Below the pieces are notes generated by a model that worked only from the letters and a program-made list of their open reading frames with translations, did not search any database and had not been told where the DNA came from. From the NCBI GenBank assembly GCA_020342025.1, contig CP070840.1, positions 626,537-639,248 on the forward strand: 12,712 bases of DNA, written 5' to 3'. Source of the DNA: Deltaproteobacteria bacterium (lineage in GTDB: Bacteria > Desulfobacterota > DSM-4660 > Desulfatiglandales > HGW-15). A program made the position numbers and the translations under genes. Below, piece after piece: positions 12,666 to 12,712 of the stretch. How positions within the stretch are numbered: the stretch's first letter is position 1; each line of letters starts with the position of its first letter.

Positions 12666-12712
12666 CATAAGGCGAAACCAGGAACCCCATTATGTGCCCA
12701 GAGCCTTGCACC

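Noticed and set aside
12643..12712. End of an adaptor (HlyD-like) gene overlapping the RND start
   Set aside because: A TAA overlaps the ATG by one base, but that frame has another stop about 50 bases earlier and too little sequence is present to recognise any protein.

Overview
The window looks like a chromosomal segment of an anaerobic, repeat-rich bacterium, most likely a Desulfobacterota (sulfate-reducer or syntroph type) relative. The reasons are the gene content (a tungsten-type aldehyde:ferredoxin oxidoreductase with its own MoaD-like carrier and E1-like enzyme, a LarA-type nickel-pincer racemase homologue, a GlcD-type flavoprotein, a free-standing HdrB-like CCG protein) and the style of the intergenic DNA, which is full of palindromic and repeat-like sequences. 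The taxon is inferred from memory of such genomes, not from a search.

Layout. 1-444 (minus) is the start of a YciA-like acyl-CoA thioesterase that runs off the left edge. 445-856 holds a 156-bp inverted-repeat element and the presumed promoter of the aldehyde:ferredoxin oxidoreductase gene (857-2593, plus), which ends at a strong intrinsic terminator. 2662-3270 (plus, TTG start) encodes an unrecognised protein with a beta-grasp-looking N-terminal half; its stop overlaps tail to tail the stop of a MoaD/ThiS-like sulfur carrier (3267-3506, minus). The carrier and a ThiF/MoeB/HesA-type adenylyltransferase (3927-4811, plus) are divergent across a 420-bp region with candidate back-to-back promoters, a possible operator and a 192-bp repeat element. 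4812-5291 holds a large imperfect palindrome. Then come three plus-strand genes: an FAD-linked 2-hydroxyacid oxidase (5292-6671, start revised to a TTG), a LarA homologue (7006-8319) and a two-CCG-domain iron-sulfur protein (8549-9340). A convergent HAE1-type RND efflux pump (9472-12642, minus) fills the right end; its last codons lie inside repeat-like DNA.

How the genes may work together (inference). The oxidoreductase interconverts aldehydes and carboxylic acids with ferredoxin; the MoaD-like and E1-like proteins would make the dithiolene sulfur of its pyranopterin cofactor. The LarA homologue could invert a 2-hydroxyacid so that the stereospecific flavoprotein can oxidise it to a 2-oxoacid, with the CCG protein as the electron-accepting or disulfide-linked partner. 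The LarA homologue differs from lactate racemase at two substrate-pocket positions, so the substrate may not be lactate. The pump and the thioesterase have no obvious link to these modules.

The most unusual points are the unknown beta-grasp-like protein with an internal Ser-Gly-Gly beside a genuine MoaD/E1 pair, the CX3CX3C cluster spacing in the oxidoreductase, and the fact that almost every intergenic gap carries a different palindromic element. I see no tRNA, rRNA, CRISPR array or intact transposase gene.
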